This document shows, piece by piece, positions 37,308 through 45,489 of a stretch of DNA of 49,490 bases. The position numbers and the translations under genes were made by a program. Every line of letters begins with the position of its first letter. Position 1 is the stretch's first letter. Origin of the DNA: Bacteroidota bacterium (lineage in GTDB: Bacteria > Bacteroidota > Bacteroidia > Bacteroidales > UBA7960); the NCBI GenBank assembly GCA_018335675.1, contig JAGXRQ010000062.1, forward strand, positions 1 through 49,490, written 5' to 3'. The notes beneath the pieces were generated by a model that worked only from the letters and a program-made list of their open reading frames with translations, had not been told where the DNA came from and did not search any database.

Positions 37308-37487
37308 TGCCCGTAGGGCATCAACATCAATAGGCAATGTATCAATCAAAACAATTTGCCCGTTAGGGCATCAACATCATTAAACAATGAATCAATCAAA
37401 ACAATTTGCCCGTTAGGGCATCAACATCAATAGGGCATAAACATCAATAAACAATGAATCAACCAAAACAATTTGCCCGTTAGGGCA
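37308..37487. repeat. REP-like palindromes upstream of the Y1 transposase (4 copies)
   Basis: Four copies of an imperfect palindrome, TGCCC-GT(T)A-GGGCA, lie at 37308-37320, 37357-37370, 37407-37420 and 37474-37487. The first has loop GTA and the other three GTTA. Each is followed by TCAACATCAA or TAAACATCAA, and spacing is 49, 50 and 67 bp. They fill the whole gap between hypF and the transposase gene. Confidence 0.9.
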
Positions 37488-37537
37488 TAAACATCAATAG
37501 GGCATCAACATCATTTACACAATAAACATCATTAACC

Positions 37538-37999
37538 ATGGCAAACACATATTCACAATTATTCATTCATTACGTTTTTGCAGTTCAAAACCGCAAATGT
37601 TTAATAACAAGCGAATGGGAAACAGATTTATTCAAATACATAAACGGCATTATTGAACAACAAAAACACAAATTATATATCATTAACGGAGTGCCTGACC
37701 ACATCCATATGCTCGTCAGCATGAACCCAACACAAGCACCATCGGAATTTATCTATAATGTAAAACGAAGCTCCTCTTTATGGATAAATCAAAATAAATT
37801 TTGCAATACCAAATTCAAGTGGCAAGAAGGATTTGGATCTTTTTCTGTCAGTATGTCTCAAAACAAACGAGTTATAAATTACATTGAGAGACAAAAGCAA
37901 CATCATAAAAAGGAGACATTTATCAAAGAATATAAAAAAATCCTCAGTGCCTATGAGGTCGATTTTAACGAAGAATTCATCTTTCATTCCGTAATTTAA
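37538..37999 (+). CDS. REP-associated tyrosine transposase (IS200/Y1 family)
   Basis: A 153-residue HUH-superfamily nuclease. The metal-binding HxH motif is DHIHMLVSM near residue 58, and the likely nucleophile is the tyrosine in RVINYIERQKQHHKKETF. The start MANTYSQLFIHYVFAVQNR is typical of this family in Bacteroidota. It is surrounded on both sides by the same palindromic repeats, which identifies it as RAYT-like: a single-copy domesticated enzyme acting on REP hairpins rather than an ordinary IS200. It lies inside the hyp region and has no visible link to hydrogenase function. Confidence 0.88.
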   Translation: MANTYSQLFIHYVFAVQNRKCLITSEWETDLFKYINGIIEQQKHKLYIINGVPDHIHMLVSMNPTQAPSEFIYNVKRSSSLWINQNKFCNTKFKWQEGFGSFSVSMSQNKRVINYIERQKQHHKKETFIKEYKKILSAYEVDFNEEFIFHSVI

Positions 38000-38110
38000 A
38001 ATTTATAATATTTATGCCAAAAAGGGCAAATAATGTCGGAATAAAATCATTCATGCTATCGTTGTTTTAACCCAATGGACAAATTGGCGTATTTGTGAAT
38101 TTATTGTTAA

Positions 38111-38415
38111 TGCCCTACGGGCAAAACATTTCATATATCATAATCTTGTCTATTAACATAGGTGCCCTACGGGCAATTTGGTGCAGGTTTTAAATATATT
38201 GACATCTTCTATCGTAATGAATATTCATTCATATAATTATTCAATATTGCCCGTAGGGCATAAACATCAATAGAAAAATCGCATAAAATAAAATCAATAT
38301 ACCCGCAGGGCATCAACATCATAAAAACATAGCCGAAATTCAAAATCATTGCCCGTAGGGCACCAACATCAATAGCATGCAAATTCCCAAATCATTCCAT
38401 TTTGCCCGTAGGGCA
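38111..38415. repeat. REP-like palindromes downstream of the Y1 transposase (6 copies)
   Basis: Six palindromes lie at 38111-38123 and 38163-38175 (inverted orientation, TGCCCTACGGGCA) and 38248-38260, 38300-38312, 38350-38362 and 38403-38415 (direct, TGCCCGTAGGGCA). The copy at 38300 is a variant, TACCCGCAGGGCA. Spacing is close to 50 bp within each orientation. A degenerate copy, TGCCAAAAAGGGCA, occurs near 38015. The mixture of orientations resembles mosaic REP elements. The last copy is 66 bp before hypC. Confidence 0.9.
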
Positions 38416-38448
38416 TCAACAATAAATCAATTTTTCGTTTAATTTTTG

Positions 38449-38456
38449 TATTTTTG
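38449..38456 (+). promoter_or_regulatory. Putative -7 element for hypC
   Basis: TATTTTTG followed by C, 25 bases before the hypC ATG and directly after the last REP copy. It suggests that hypCDE has its own promoter and does not depend on hypF read-through. Confidence 0.4.
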
Positions 38457-38481
38457 CACCACAATTTCAAAACAATAAATT

Positions 38482-38727
38482 ATGTGTTTAAGTATCCCTG
38501 CAAAGGTTTTATCTATCAATGAAAATCAAGCTATAGTTTCTGTTGGCGGAACTGAATACGAAGCATCTCTCCAATTACTTGACGATGTTAAAATTGGTGA
38601 TTATATCCTGCTCCACACAGGATTTGCAATTCAAAAAATCAGCGAAGAAGAAGCTATTGAAACTCTGAAAGTATTTGACGAGTTTGAAGATTTGAATGAA
38701 CAGATAAAACCCGAATTAGAAGAATAA
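38482..38727 (+). CDS. hypC: Hydrogenase maturation chaperone HypC
   Basis: An 81-residue protein starting MCLSIPAKVLSI, with the essential Cys2 and the conserved MCL-x-PA-x-V start of the HypC/HybG family. It forms the complex with HypD on which the Fe(CN)2CO unit is assembled and passes it to the hydrogenase large subunit. The segment GDYILLHTGFAIQKISEEEA is also typical. Followed by hypD after 64 bp. Confidence 0.96.
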   Translation: MCLSIPAKVLSINENQAIVSVGGTEYEASLQLLDDVKIGDYILLHTGFAIQKISEEEAIETLKVFDEFEDLNEQIKPELEE

Positions 38728-38791
38728 TAACCACTGCCTCAAAGTAATACATTCATTTATTTATTTATCTAATCTTTAGGATACAATCCCA

Positions 38792-39871
38792 ATGAAATAT
38801 ATTGATGAGTTTCGAAACAAGGATATTGTTAATTTGCTTTTAAAGAATATTAACAACATCAGCAAAAAAGACGTAGTATTAATGGAGGTTTGTGGCGGCC
38901 ATACATGGGCAATCCAAAAATTTGGCATTCCTTCTCTCCTACCTGAAAATATTAGCCTGGTCTCCGGTCCCGGCTGCCCGGTTTGTGTTACAAGTAAAAA
39001 ATTTATTGATCATGCAGTAGCTCTTAGTAGAGTAAAAGACGTGATAATTACCACTTATGGTGATTTGATTAGAGTTCCGGGCTCCACATCTACTCTTAAC
39101 GAAGAAAAAAGCAAAGGTGCAGATGTTAGAATTGTTTATTCAATTTTGGATGCACTGAAAATAGCCAAAGAAAATTCTACAAAAAAAGTAGTTTTTCTTG
39201 GAGTTGGATTTGAAACAACTGCGCCTCCCAGCGCTGCCGGCATTATAAATGCTAAAGTGCAAAACCTAAAAAATTTCTCACTGCTTAGTTCTCATAAAAT
39301 TATGCCGCCTGCCATGGGTGCTCTGATTGACGAAGGTGTCGCAATTAATGGCTATATCGCACCCGGACATGTTAGCGTAATTACCGGCACAGAAATTTAT
39401 GAACCTATTCCCAGAAATTACGGCGTAGGTTGTGTTATATCAGGTTTTGAGCCGGTTGACATTCTTCAATCTGTTTACATGCTTGTAAAACAATTCGAAA
39501 CTCAAGACTTTAAAGTAGAAATTCAATATAAAAGAGCTGTAAATCCGGAGGGAAACATCAAAGCTCAACAAGTAATGAATGAAGTTTTTTCTTTAAGAGA
39601 CGATTGGTGGAGAGGATTAGGCACTTTGCCTTTGAGCGGACTAGGAGTTGCTGAGAATTACAGTGAATTTGATGCTGAAATAATGATCCCGGTAGAAGTG
39701 GAAGAAACAAAAGAAGAAAAAGGCTGCATCTGCGGCGAAATATTAAAGGGATTGAAAAAGCCCAACCAGTGTAAGCTTTTTGGAACAGTTTGCAACTCAT
39801 CAAATCCGGTTGGCGCATGTATGGTATCACACGAAGGAGCATGTAACGCATATTATAGATTCAACAGATAA
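38792..39871 (+). CDS. hypD: Hydrogenase maturation protein HypD
   Basis: A 359-residue FeS scaffold for Fe(CN)2CO assembly. Signatures are LMEVCGGHTWAIQKFG, VSGPGCPVCVT (active-site cysteine pair), GVGFETTAPPSA and GCVISGFEPVDILQSV. The [4Fe-4S] ligands lie in the C-terminal CICGEILKG, NQCKLFGTVC and PVGACMVSHEGAC segments. It overlaps hypE by one base (TAATG). Confidence 0.97.
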   Translation: MKYIDEFRNKDIVNLLLKNINNISKKDVVLMEVCGGHTWAIQKFGIPSLLPENISLVSGPGCPVCVTSKKFIDHAVALSRVKDVIITTYGDLIRVPGSTSTLNEEKSKGADVRIVYSILDALKIAKENSTKKVVFLGVGFETTAPPSAAGIINAKVQNLKNFSLLSSHKIMPPAMGALIDEGVAINGYIAPGHVSVITGTEIYEPIPRNYGVGCVISGFEPVDILQSVYMLVKQFETQDFKVEIQYKRAVNPEGNIKAQQVMNEVFSLRDDWWRGLGTLPLSGLGVAENYSEFDAEIMIPVEVEETKEEKGCICGEILKGLKKPNQCKLFGTVCNSSNPVGACMVSHEGACNAYYRFNR

Positions 39872-40884
39872 TGGGAAAAAACATTTTATTAGGACACGGA
39901 AGTGGAGGAAAACTTTCTCACGACCTTATCAAAACAATATTCGTAAAGCAGTTTGAGAATCCAATTCTATCTCAACAAACTGACTCTGCAATTCTAAATA
40001 TTAAAGCAGAAAATATCGCTTTCACAACCGATTCTTATGTTGTGGATCCTATCTTTTTTCCCGGTGGAAATATCGGTAAACTTGCTGTGTGCGGAACTGT
40101 AAATGATCTGGCTGTTTCAGGGGCAACTCCAAAATATATTAGTGCTGCATTTATTATTGAAGAAGGCTTTCCTATGAAAGACCTTGAAACAATAGTTGCT
40201 GACATGGCTGCAGAAGCTAAAAAAGCCGGAGTTATTATAGTTACCGGCGACACTAAAGTAGTTAATAAAGGTCAGTGTGACAAGTTGTTTATAAACACTG
40301 CGGGCATTGGAATCCTTGAAGAAAAATATACAGGAATTTCTACGGGTAGAGATATTAAGGCCGGCGATAAGATAATCATTAACGGGTCTATTGCAGATCA
40401 CGGAATGGCGATAATGGCAAGCAGAAATTTTGGTAATTTCCAAACTGATATTAAGACTGACTGCGCATGTCTGAATGGCTTAATTAAAGAGATTCTCGAC
40501 TCAGGATGTAATGTGAAATTTATGAGGGATGCAACACGAGGCGGAATTGCAACTGTTTTGTGCGAGCTTTCAGAAACTCATAAAACAGGCATTGAGATTG
40601 ATGAAGCCAAAGTCCCTGTAAATGAAAATGTTAGAGGAATGTGTGAATTGCTGGGTTTTGATCCGTTTTATGTAGCCAACGAAGGAAAAATTGTTTTAGT
40701 TGTGGCCGGTGATGATGCAGAAAAAGTTTTATCTCTAATGAAAACTCACGAATTCGGAAAACATAGCTCTATAATTGGAGAAGTTGTTAGCAGCAATGCC
40801 GGCAAAGCAATCCTGATTACTGAGATTGGCGGCAAGAGGATTATCGATATTCCGGCGGGAGAGCAATTACCAAGGATTTGCTAA
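39871..40884 (+). CDS. hypE: Hydrogenase maturation protein HypE
   Basis: A 337-residue PurM-superfamily ATPase that dehydrates the thiocarboxamide made by HypF to thiocyanate. It begins LLGHGSGGKLSHDLI and contains FTTDSYVVDPIFFPGGNIGKLAVCGTVNDLAVSG. It ends in the invariant PRIC, where the C-terminal cysteine carries the carbamoyl/cyano group. Complete and unmodified. Confidence 0.97.
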   Translation: MGKNILLGHGSGGKLSHDLIKTIFVKQFENPILSQQTDSAILNIKAENIAFTTDSYVVDPIFFPGGNIGKLAVCGTVNDLAVSGATPKYISAAFIIEEGFPMKDLETIVADMAAEAKKAGVIIVTGDTKVVNKGQCDKLFINTAGIGILEEKYTGISTGRDIKAGDKIIINGSIADHGMAIMASRNFGNFQTDIKTDCACLNGLIKEILDSGCNVKFMRDATRGGIATVLCELSETHKTGIEIDEAKVPVNENVRGMCELLGFDPFYVANEGKIVLVVAGDDAEKVLSLMKTHEFGKHSSIIGEVVSSNAGKAILITEIGGKRIIDIPAGEQLPRIC

Positions 40885-40934
40885 AGTATCACTATTCTAT
40901 TCAAATTATCAGATAAAGTTTTTGTAAAATATCA

Positions 40935-40968
40935 TACCTTTGTATTACCATTTTTAAAAAAGGTAACA
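40935..40968 (+). promoter_or_regulatory. Putative promoter and inverted repeat before nikM
   Basis: TACCTTTG at 40935-40942 matches the -7 box. It is followed by the inverted repeat TATTACC (40943-40949) with GGTAACA (40962-40968), spaced 12 bases and pairing at 6 of 7 positions. This would place a candidate operator around the transcription start of the nickel importer, but a role in NikR binding is only a guess. Confidence 0.3.
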
Positions 40969-40992
40969 CTCATTCCTAAACGTTTATAGATA

Positions 40993-41568
40993 ATGCACAT
41001 TGCCGACGGAATAATTGATGCCCGTATAAGTATTATTGCTAATGTAGTATCAATAGGTATTATATATTTTTCCGGAAGAAATACTCCGGCAGAAGAAATA
41101 CCCAAAATGGGTATAACCGGCGCAGCTCTGTTTGTAGCATCTTTAATTCACATCCCATTTGCAGGCACATCTCTACATCCAGGCTTATTCGGAATTGCGG
41201 GAATAATTCTCGGCAGAAGGGCATTCCCCGTAATTTTCACAGTTCTATTATTCCAATCATTTATATTTCAGCATGGCGGATTGCTTTCTGTTGGGATAAA
41301 TTCCATTAACATGGGTGCCGGTGCGTTTTTAGCATGGATAATATGGAAACAAAAATTCTTACCTGAATATTTCAGGGCAATATTGGCAGGGTTTGTTGGT
41401 GTAATTATTCCGGCCTTGTTGATGTCAATTGAATTTCAATTATCAGGATATGGTAAAGGAATTATTTTTATTTTTTCAATTTATATATTTGCTGCAATAG
41501 TTGAAGGTTTATTGTCATTATCTGTGGTGAAGTTTTTCAGGAAAATTAATTCAGACATTATAAAATAA
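40993..41568 (+). CDS. nikM: Nickel ECF transporter substrate-binding subunit NikM (CbiM family)
   Basis: A 191-residue membrane protein of the CbiM/NikM S-component family. The N-terminus MHIADGIIDARIS supplies the metal through the amino terminus and His2; the usual MHIPDG has alanine instead of proline. A second histidine cluster is LIHIPFAGTSLHPGLFG. Neighbours are hyp genes and there are no cobalamin genes in the window, so nickel is more probable than cobalt. First gene of nikMLQO. Confidence 0.92.
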   Translation: MHIADGIIDARISIIANVVSIGIIYFSGRNTPAEEIPKMGITGAALFVASLIHIPFAGTSLHPGLFGIAGIILGRRAFPVIFTVLLFQSFIFQHGGLLSVGINSINMGAGAFLAWIIWKQKFLPEYFRAILAGFVGVIIPALLMSIEFQLSGYGKGIIFIFSIYIFAAIVEGLLSLSVVKFFRKINSDIIK

Positions 41569-41586
41569 ACATAAACAATTCAAACT

Positions 41587-42123
41587 ATGAACAAATCGCT
41601 TATTACCAGCACATTATTGGTTTTGCTATTTTCAACTTTAGCAATGGCTCACTCAATAAGAGTTGACGTGAATATCCAAAGCCCTACTGTTACTATTTAC
41701 GCAGGTTTTTCTAAAATTAAACCAATTGCTAATGCCAAGGTAGAAGTTTTTGCTCCCGAAACTGAAACGCCTTATCAACTAGGCCAAACAGATATTAATG
41801 GGAATTTCGCATTTTTGCCTAATGCTTATGGAGAATGGAGAATCAAAATTGACGATGAGATGGGCCATGTCAGAAATACCAAAATTAATATCCCAAAAGA
41901 GTTCTTTACTACAGATGATAGTGAACATGAAACAGACATTAAATCAATAAGTAAAGTAATAAAAATTGAGACTGAGGAAGAAATTGAAACAAGTCATCAT
42001 CATTCACATAATGCAATAACTGAAATTCCAATAATATATAAAGCAATTTTTGGTTTAGCACTAATATTCGGCATTACAGGAATATTATACGGATATAAAG
42101 CAAATAAAAAACTCAAACAATAA
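41587..42123 (+). CDS. nikL: NikL-like accessory component of the nickel ECF transporter
   Basis: A 178-residue protein between nikM and nikQ. A signal-type N-terminus (SLITSTLLVLLFSTLAMA) ends in AMA, so cleavage would expose His22 as first residue (HSIRVDVN). A carboxypeptidase-regulatory-like beta domain follows (IANAKVEVFAPE, GQTDINGNFAFLPN), then a His-rich stretch SHHHSHN and a C-terminal helix (IYKAIFGLALIFGITGILYG). The position and two-helix topology correspond to NikL, which replaces CbiN/NikN in some nickel ECF systems. If the N-terminus is cleaved, only the C-terminal helix anchors it. Confidence 0.82.
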   Translation: MNKSLITSTLLVLLFSTLAMAHSIRVDVNIQSPTVTIYAGFSKIKPIANAKVEVFAPETETPYQLGQTDINGNFAFLPNAYGEWRIKIDDEMGHVRNTKINIPKEFFTTDDSEHETDIKSISKVIKIETEEEIETSHHHSHNAITEIPIIYKAIFGLALIFGITGILYGYKANKKLKQ

Positions 42124-42126
42124 GCA

Positions 42127-42888
42127 TTGAATCATTCATTTATTGATAAATACAGCGATATAAACTCGCCAATTCACAGATTTGACCCCAGGCTTAAGTT
42201 TATTTTCGTAATTCTTTGTGTAGCAATAATTGTTTCTCAACCAAGAGGGCAATTATTACCCTATGCTTTTTATGGTATGATGGTTATCTCGATTATGCTT
42301 TTGAGTAGAATACCTATAACATTCATGCTAAGAAGGATGTTGTTCGTTCTTCCATTTATTCTAATGGCGTCGCTTTTTTATCCAATTTCGATATACATTT
42401 ACGATAGTGCTAGTTTTCCAAGCATACAAAATGAGGCATTTTCTGTTGCTTTCTCAATTTTCTTCAAAGGCTCACTGTCTGTAATTTTGCTAATATTATT
42501 GATATCAACAGAAAAGTTTCATAATATAATTTCCGGAATGCGCATGCTTAAAATGCCTAAGATAATAGGCGTTATATCAGCGTTAATGTACAGATATATA
42601 TTTATTTTTTCTGATGAAGCCATGAAAACGTCAATGGCCAGAAATAGCAGAACGCCCGGCAGGCTAAAGGTCAACAAGATTAAAGTGTATGGAAATCAGA
42701 TGGCCATGATTTTCATCAGGAGTTGGGACAGATCACAAAATATTTATAATGCAATGGTTTCAAGAGGTTTTAATGGAGAGTTTGCCACAATGAAAGAATT
42801 TAAAATTAAGAAATCTGAAATTGCTCTGTTTACTTTGGCTATAATAATGTTTTTGGTAATCAGAGTTGGTAGTGAAATAATTTTATAA
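42127..42888 (+). CDS. nikQ: Nickel ECF transporter transmembrane subunit NikQ (CbiQ family)
   Basis: A 253-residue energy-coupling membrane subunit of the CbiQ/EcfT family. It starts at TTG (42127), 3 bp after the nikL stop; the following HSFIDKYSDINSPIHRFDPRLKFIF is the conserved start and no ATG precedes it. It has about five helices. The cytoplasmic coupling region with two A-R-G-like motifs is represented by KTSMARNSRTPG and NAMVSRGFNG, which contact the ATPase. Confidence 0.92.
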   Translation: MNHSFIDKYSDINSPIHRFDPRLKFIFVILCVAIIVSQPRGQLLPYAFYGMMVISIMLLSRIPITFMLRRMLFVLPFILMASLFYPISIYIYDSASFPSIQNEAFSVAFSIFFKGSLSVILLILLISTEKFHNIISGMRMLKMPKIIGVISALMYRYIFIFSDEAMKTSMARNSRTPGRLKVNKIKVYGNQMAMIFIRSWDRSQNIYNAMVSRGFNGEFATMKEFKIKKSEIALFTLAIIMFLVIRVGSEIIL

Positions 42889-42903
42889 AATAATCTTGAA
42901 AAT

Positions 42904-43659
42904 ATGCCAGCAGGAATTAGTATAAAAGACTTGAACTTTTCATTCAATCCAGGTCAGCAAGTATTAAAAAATATTAATCTTGAAATTAATCCGGGAGAAA
43001 AATTCGGGATAATTGGTCCGATGGGAGCCGGAAAATCGACTTTATTGCTGCACCTTAATGGGATATTAAATGGAAGCGGAACTATACAGATTGGTGACAC
43101 AATTGTAAGCAAAAAAACACTCCCCGAAATTCGCAAAAAAGTAGGTATAGTATTTCAAAACCCGGATGATCAGCTGTTTAATCCAACAGTTGAAGAAGAT
43201 GTTGCTTTTGGTCCTCTAAATTTTGGCTATTCTCGTGAAGAAGTTTCAGAAATGGTAGATTATGCTCTTGAATCTATGAATCTTAAAGGGTTTGAAAAAC
43301 TTGTGTCTCACCACTTATCAATGGGCGAAAGAAAACGCGTTGCATTAGCTACTGTTTTAGCTACAAAACCCGATGTAATCGGATTTGATGAGCCATTTTC
43401 AAGTCTCGACCCAACAATGATAAAGCAGCTTTTAAACATTCTCAATAATCTGGAATCAACATTGGTAATTATTTCCCAGAATTACTTACCGCTAATTGCT
43501 TGCTGTCAGAGAGTTGCATTAATTAATAAAGGGGAAATCAAAGCAGTCGGCCCTACTAAAGAAATAATACAAAACAGCGATTTAATGTTGGAAAACGGCA
43601 TAGATCTTAGCCTTTACAAATCCATTTGCAATGATTTTTTCCACTCACCAAAAAACTAA
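42904..43659 (+). CDS. nikO: Nickel ECF transporter ATP-binding subunit NikO (CbiO family)
   Basis: A 251-residue ABC ATPase. Walker A is GPMGAGKSTLLLHLNG, the Q-loop is VFQNPDDQLFNPTVEEDVAFGP (a hallmark of CbiO/EcfA), the signature is HLSMGERKRVALA and Walker B is VIGFDEPFSSLDP. It powers NikMLQ. The order nikM-nikL-nikQ-nikO with gaps of 3 to 18 bp indicates one operon. Confidence 0.94.
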   Translation: MPAGISIKDLNFSFNPGQQVLKNINLEINPGEKFGIIGPMGAGKSTLLLHLNGILNGSGTIQIGDTIVSKKTLPEIRKKVGIVFQNPDDQLFNPTVEEDVAFGPLNFGYSREEVSEMVDYALESMNLKGFEKLVSHHLSMGERKRVALATVLATKPDVIGFDEPFSSLDPTMIKQLLNILNNLESTLVIISQNYLPLIACCQRVALINKGEIKAVGPTKEIIQNSDLMLENGIDLSLYKSICNDFFHSPKN

Positions 43660-43683
43660 TTTCAATTAATTATAAGACATGAC

Positions 43684-43707
43684 ACTTTTAACTTTTAACT
43701 TTTAACT
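43684..43707. repeat. Heptamer tandem repeat before hypA (ACTTTTA)
   Basis: Three ACTTTTA units followed by ACT, ending 13 bp before the hypA start codon. Confidence 0.75.
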
Positions 43708-43720
43708 ATATTATGATCTT

Positions 43721-44062
43721 ATGCACGAATTATCAATAGTAACAAACATCCTCGATACAATAGAAGAAAATGCAATTAGTCACAATGCAACTATTGTTCA
43801 TGAAATAGAACTTGAAGTTGGCGAATTAGCAGGTGTTGAATTTGACGCACTGGAATTTGCGATGGAACATGCTCCAAAAAGCGAATTACTCAAAAATGTG
43901 AAATTCAATATTCTGAAAGTCAAGCCAATAGCAAAATGTCAGATTTGTCAGTTTGAGTTTGAAACCTCTGAATATGCCTCTGATTGTCCGAAATGCAAAT
44001 CTTTTAAAACAGAGATAATAAAGGGCAATGAACTCAAGATTAAGTCATTTAAAATGGACTAA
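43721..44062 (+). CDS. hypA: Hydrogenase nickel-insertion protein HypA
   Basis: A 113-residue nickel metallochaperone. The start MHELSIVTNIL has the nickel ligand His2. The zinc site is CQICQFEFETSEYASDCPKC, two CxxC pairs. It delivers nickel with HypB to the hydrogenase large subunit. It lies 61 bp after nikO. Confidence 0.96.
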   Translation: MHELSIVTNILDTIEENAISHNATIVHEIELEVGELAGVEFDALEFAMEHAPKSELLKNVKFNILKVKPIAKCQICQFEFETSEYASDCPKCKSFKTEIIKGNELKIKSFKMD

Positions 44063-44155
44063 CAATTTTGACTATTATTTTTACATTATCTTATAACAAA
44101 ACAACAGCAACATCTAACAAAATCTCACTAACTTTGTTACCTAACTAACGCTTAC

Positions 44156-44197
44156 ACTTTTAACTTTCAACTTTTAACTTTTAACTTTTAACTTTAA
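44156..44197. repeat. Heptamer tandem repeat before hypB (ACTTTTA/ACTTTCA)
   Basis: Six 7-bp units (ACTTTTA, ACTTTCA, three ACTTTTA, ACTTTAA) end only 5 bp before the hypB start codon, so they occupy the region where the ribosome would bind. Confidence 0.85.
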
Positions 44198-44202
44198 CAA
44201 AT

Positions 44203-45021
44203 ATGTGTACAACTTGCGGCTGCGACCATCCTGATAATTCAACAAGATTTACTATTCCCGGACAAGAGCAAAACCATGCTCACAAACACGGGCAATCAGA
44301 CAACAAAGATCATGAGCATGAGCACACACATAATCATGCCCATCCTCATGATCATGAACACACTCATTCACATTCAAAAGTTGTTACATTGGAACAAGAT
44401 GTTCTGGCGCATAATAATTTGCTTGCCGAAAGAAACAGAGGATATTTTGAAGCAAAAAACATTCTGGCTTTAAATATGGTTAGTTCGCCCGGCTCAGGAA
44501 AAACTACCATTTTAGAGAAGACCATTACAGATTTAAAAAATGAAGTTTCGTTTTTTGTAGTTGAAGGCGACCAGCAAACATTGAACGATGCTAACAGAAT
44601 CAATGCTACCGGTGCTCCCGTAATTCAGATTAATACCGGAAGCGGATGTCACCTTGATTCAGATATGATTAACAAAGCTGTGAAGAAACTTGAGGTAAAA
44701 GATAATTCTGTTTTAATTATTGAAAATGTCGGCAATCTTGTTTGCCCTGCTATGTTTGACTTGGGTGAAGCTTTTCGTGTTGTTGTAATAAGCGTAACCG
44801 AAGGCGAGGATAAGCCATTGAAATACCCGGCAATGTTCAACTCTTCTAATATTTGCTTGATTAATAAAATTGACCTCCTACCCTATGTAGATTTCAGCGT
44901 TGAAAAAGCGAAGGAATATGCACTTCAGGTAAATCATCATCTCCAATTCTTCGAGATTTCATCAAAAACCGGAGAAGGAATGAAGGAGTGGTATGAATGG
45001 CTGAAAACCAGGATTAAATAG
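44203..45021 (+). CDS. hypB: Hydrogenase nickel-insertion GTPase HypB
   Basis: A 272-residue SIMIBI GTPase. The N-terminus MCTTCGCDHPD has the CxxCGC high-affinity nickel motif. A histidine-rich region at about residues 26-58 (16 or so histidines, HEHEHTHNHAHPHDHEHTHS) stores nickel. The G domain has SSPGSGKTTILEK (P-loop), FFVVEGDQQT, the metal site GSGCHLDSDM and ENVGNLVCPAMFDLG, and NKIDLL for guanine. It is preceded by a heptamer repeat. Confidence 0.97.
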   Translation: MCTTCGCDHPDNSTRFTIPGQEQNHAHKHGQSDNKDHEHEHTHNHAHPHDHEHTHSHSKVVTLEQDVLAHNNLLAERNRGYFEAKNILALNMVSSPGSGKTTILEKTITDLKNEVSFFVVEGDQQTLNDANRINATGAPVIQINTGSGCHLDSDMINKAVKKLEVKDNSVLIIENVGNLVCPAMFDLGEAFRVVVISVTEGEDKPLKYPAMFNSSNICLINKIDLLPYVDFSVEKAKEYALQVNHHLQFFEISSKTGEGMKEWYEWLKTRIK

Positions 45022-45036
45022 ACTTTTCAATACAAT

Positions 45037-45400
45037 CCTTATATTTCCTTATATGCCTTATATGGTAAAAAAATTAAACATATAAGGAATGTAAGGCCAT
45101 ATAAGATGTAGATCATCAATAAACCTCTAATTCCTTATATTTCCTTATATGCCTTATATGGTGAAAAAAATTAAACATATAAGGAATGTAAGGCCATATA
45201 AGATGTAGATCATCAATAAACCTCCAATTCCTTATATTTCCTTATATGCCTTATATGGTGAAAAAAATTAAACATATAAGGAATGTAAGGCCATATAAGA
45301 TGTAAATCATCAATAAACCTCCAATTCCTTATATTTCCTTATATGCCTTATATGGTAAAAAAAAAATAAACATATAAGGAATGTAAGGTCATATAAGAAC
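45037..45400. repeat. 97-bp tandem repeat with internal hairpin (4 copies)
   Basis: Four units start at 45037, 45133, 45230 and 45327 (periods 96, 97 and 97). Each begins CCTTATATTTCCTTATATGC and ends CATATAAGGAATGTAAGGCC. The CCTTATATG and CATATAAGG segments can pair around an A-rich loop, so each unit is a hairpin. Units differ at only a few positions. A partial fifth copy (first 30 bases) is found at 45905-45936, after the GxxExxY gene. Confidence 0.92.
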
Positions 45401-45489
45401 AAATTAATATATTTCAACAAATATACATATATATTCATTTATTTTAGCCTAATTAACTATATTTGCATATTAGTAAATATATTACCAAT

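Noticed and set aside
37308-38415. CRISPR array
   Set aside because: The palindromes recur at about 50 bp, but the conserved part is only a 13-base hairpin plus tail, the intervening sequences are AT-rich and similar to one another, orientation changes within the array, and no cas gene is near; a Y1 transposase lies in the middle.
42904-43659. Cobalt rather than nickel transporter
   Set aside because: CbiM/CbiQ/CbiO families transport either metal, but no cobalamin genes are present while hypA, hypB and nikR are adjacent, and the second component is NikL-like and not CbiN. The choice remains an inference.
34943-45021. Hydrogenase structural genes
   Set aside because: I looked for large-subunit (RxCGxC) and small-subunit motifs in all frames listed and found none; only maturation and nickel-supply genes are present.
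45037-45400. CRISPR or origin-type iterons
   Set aside because: Each 97-bp unit is repeated as a whole with no variable spacers, and there is no replication initiator or cas gene nearby.
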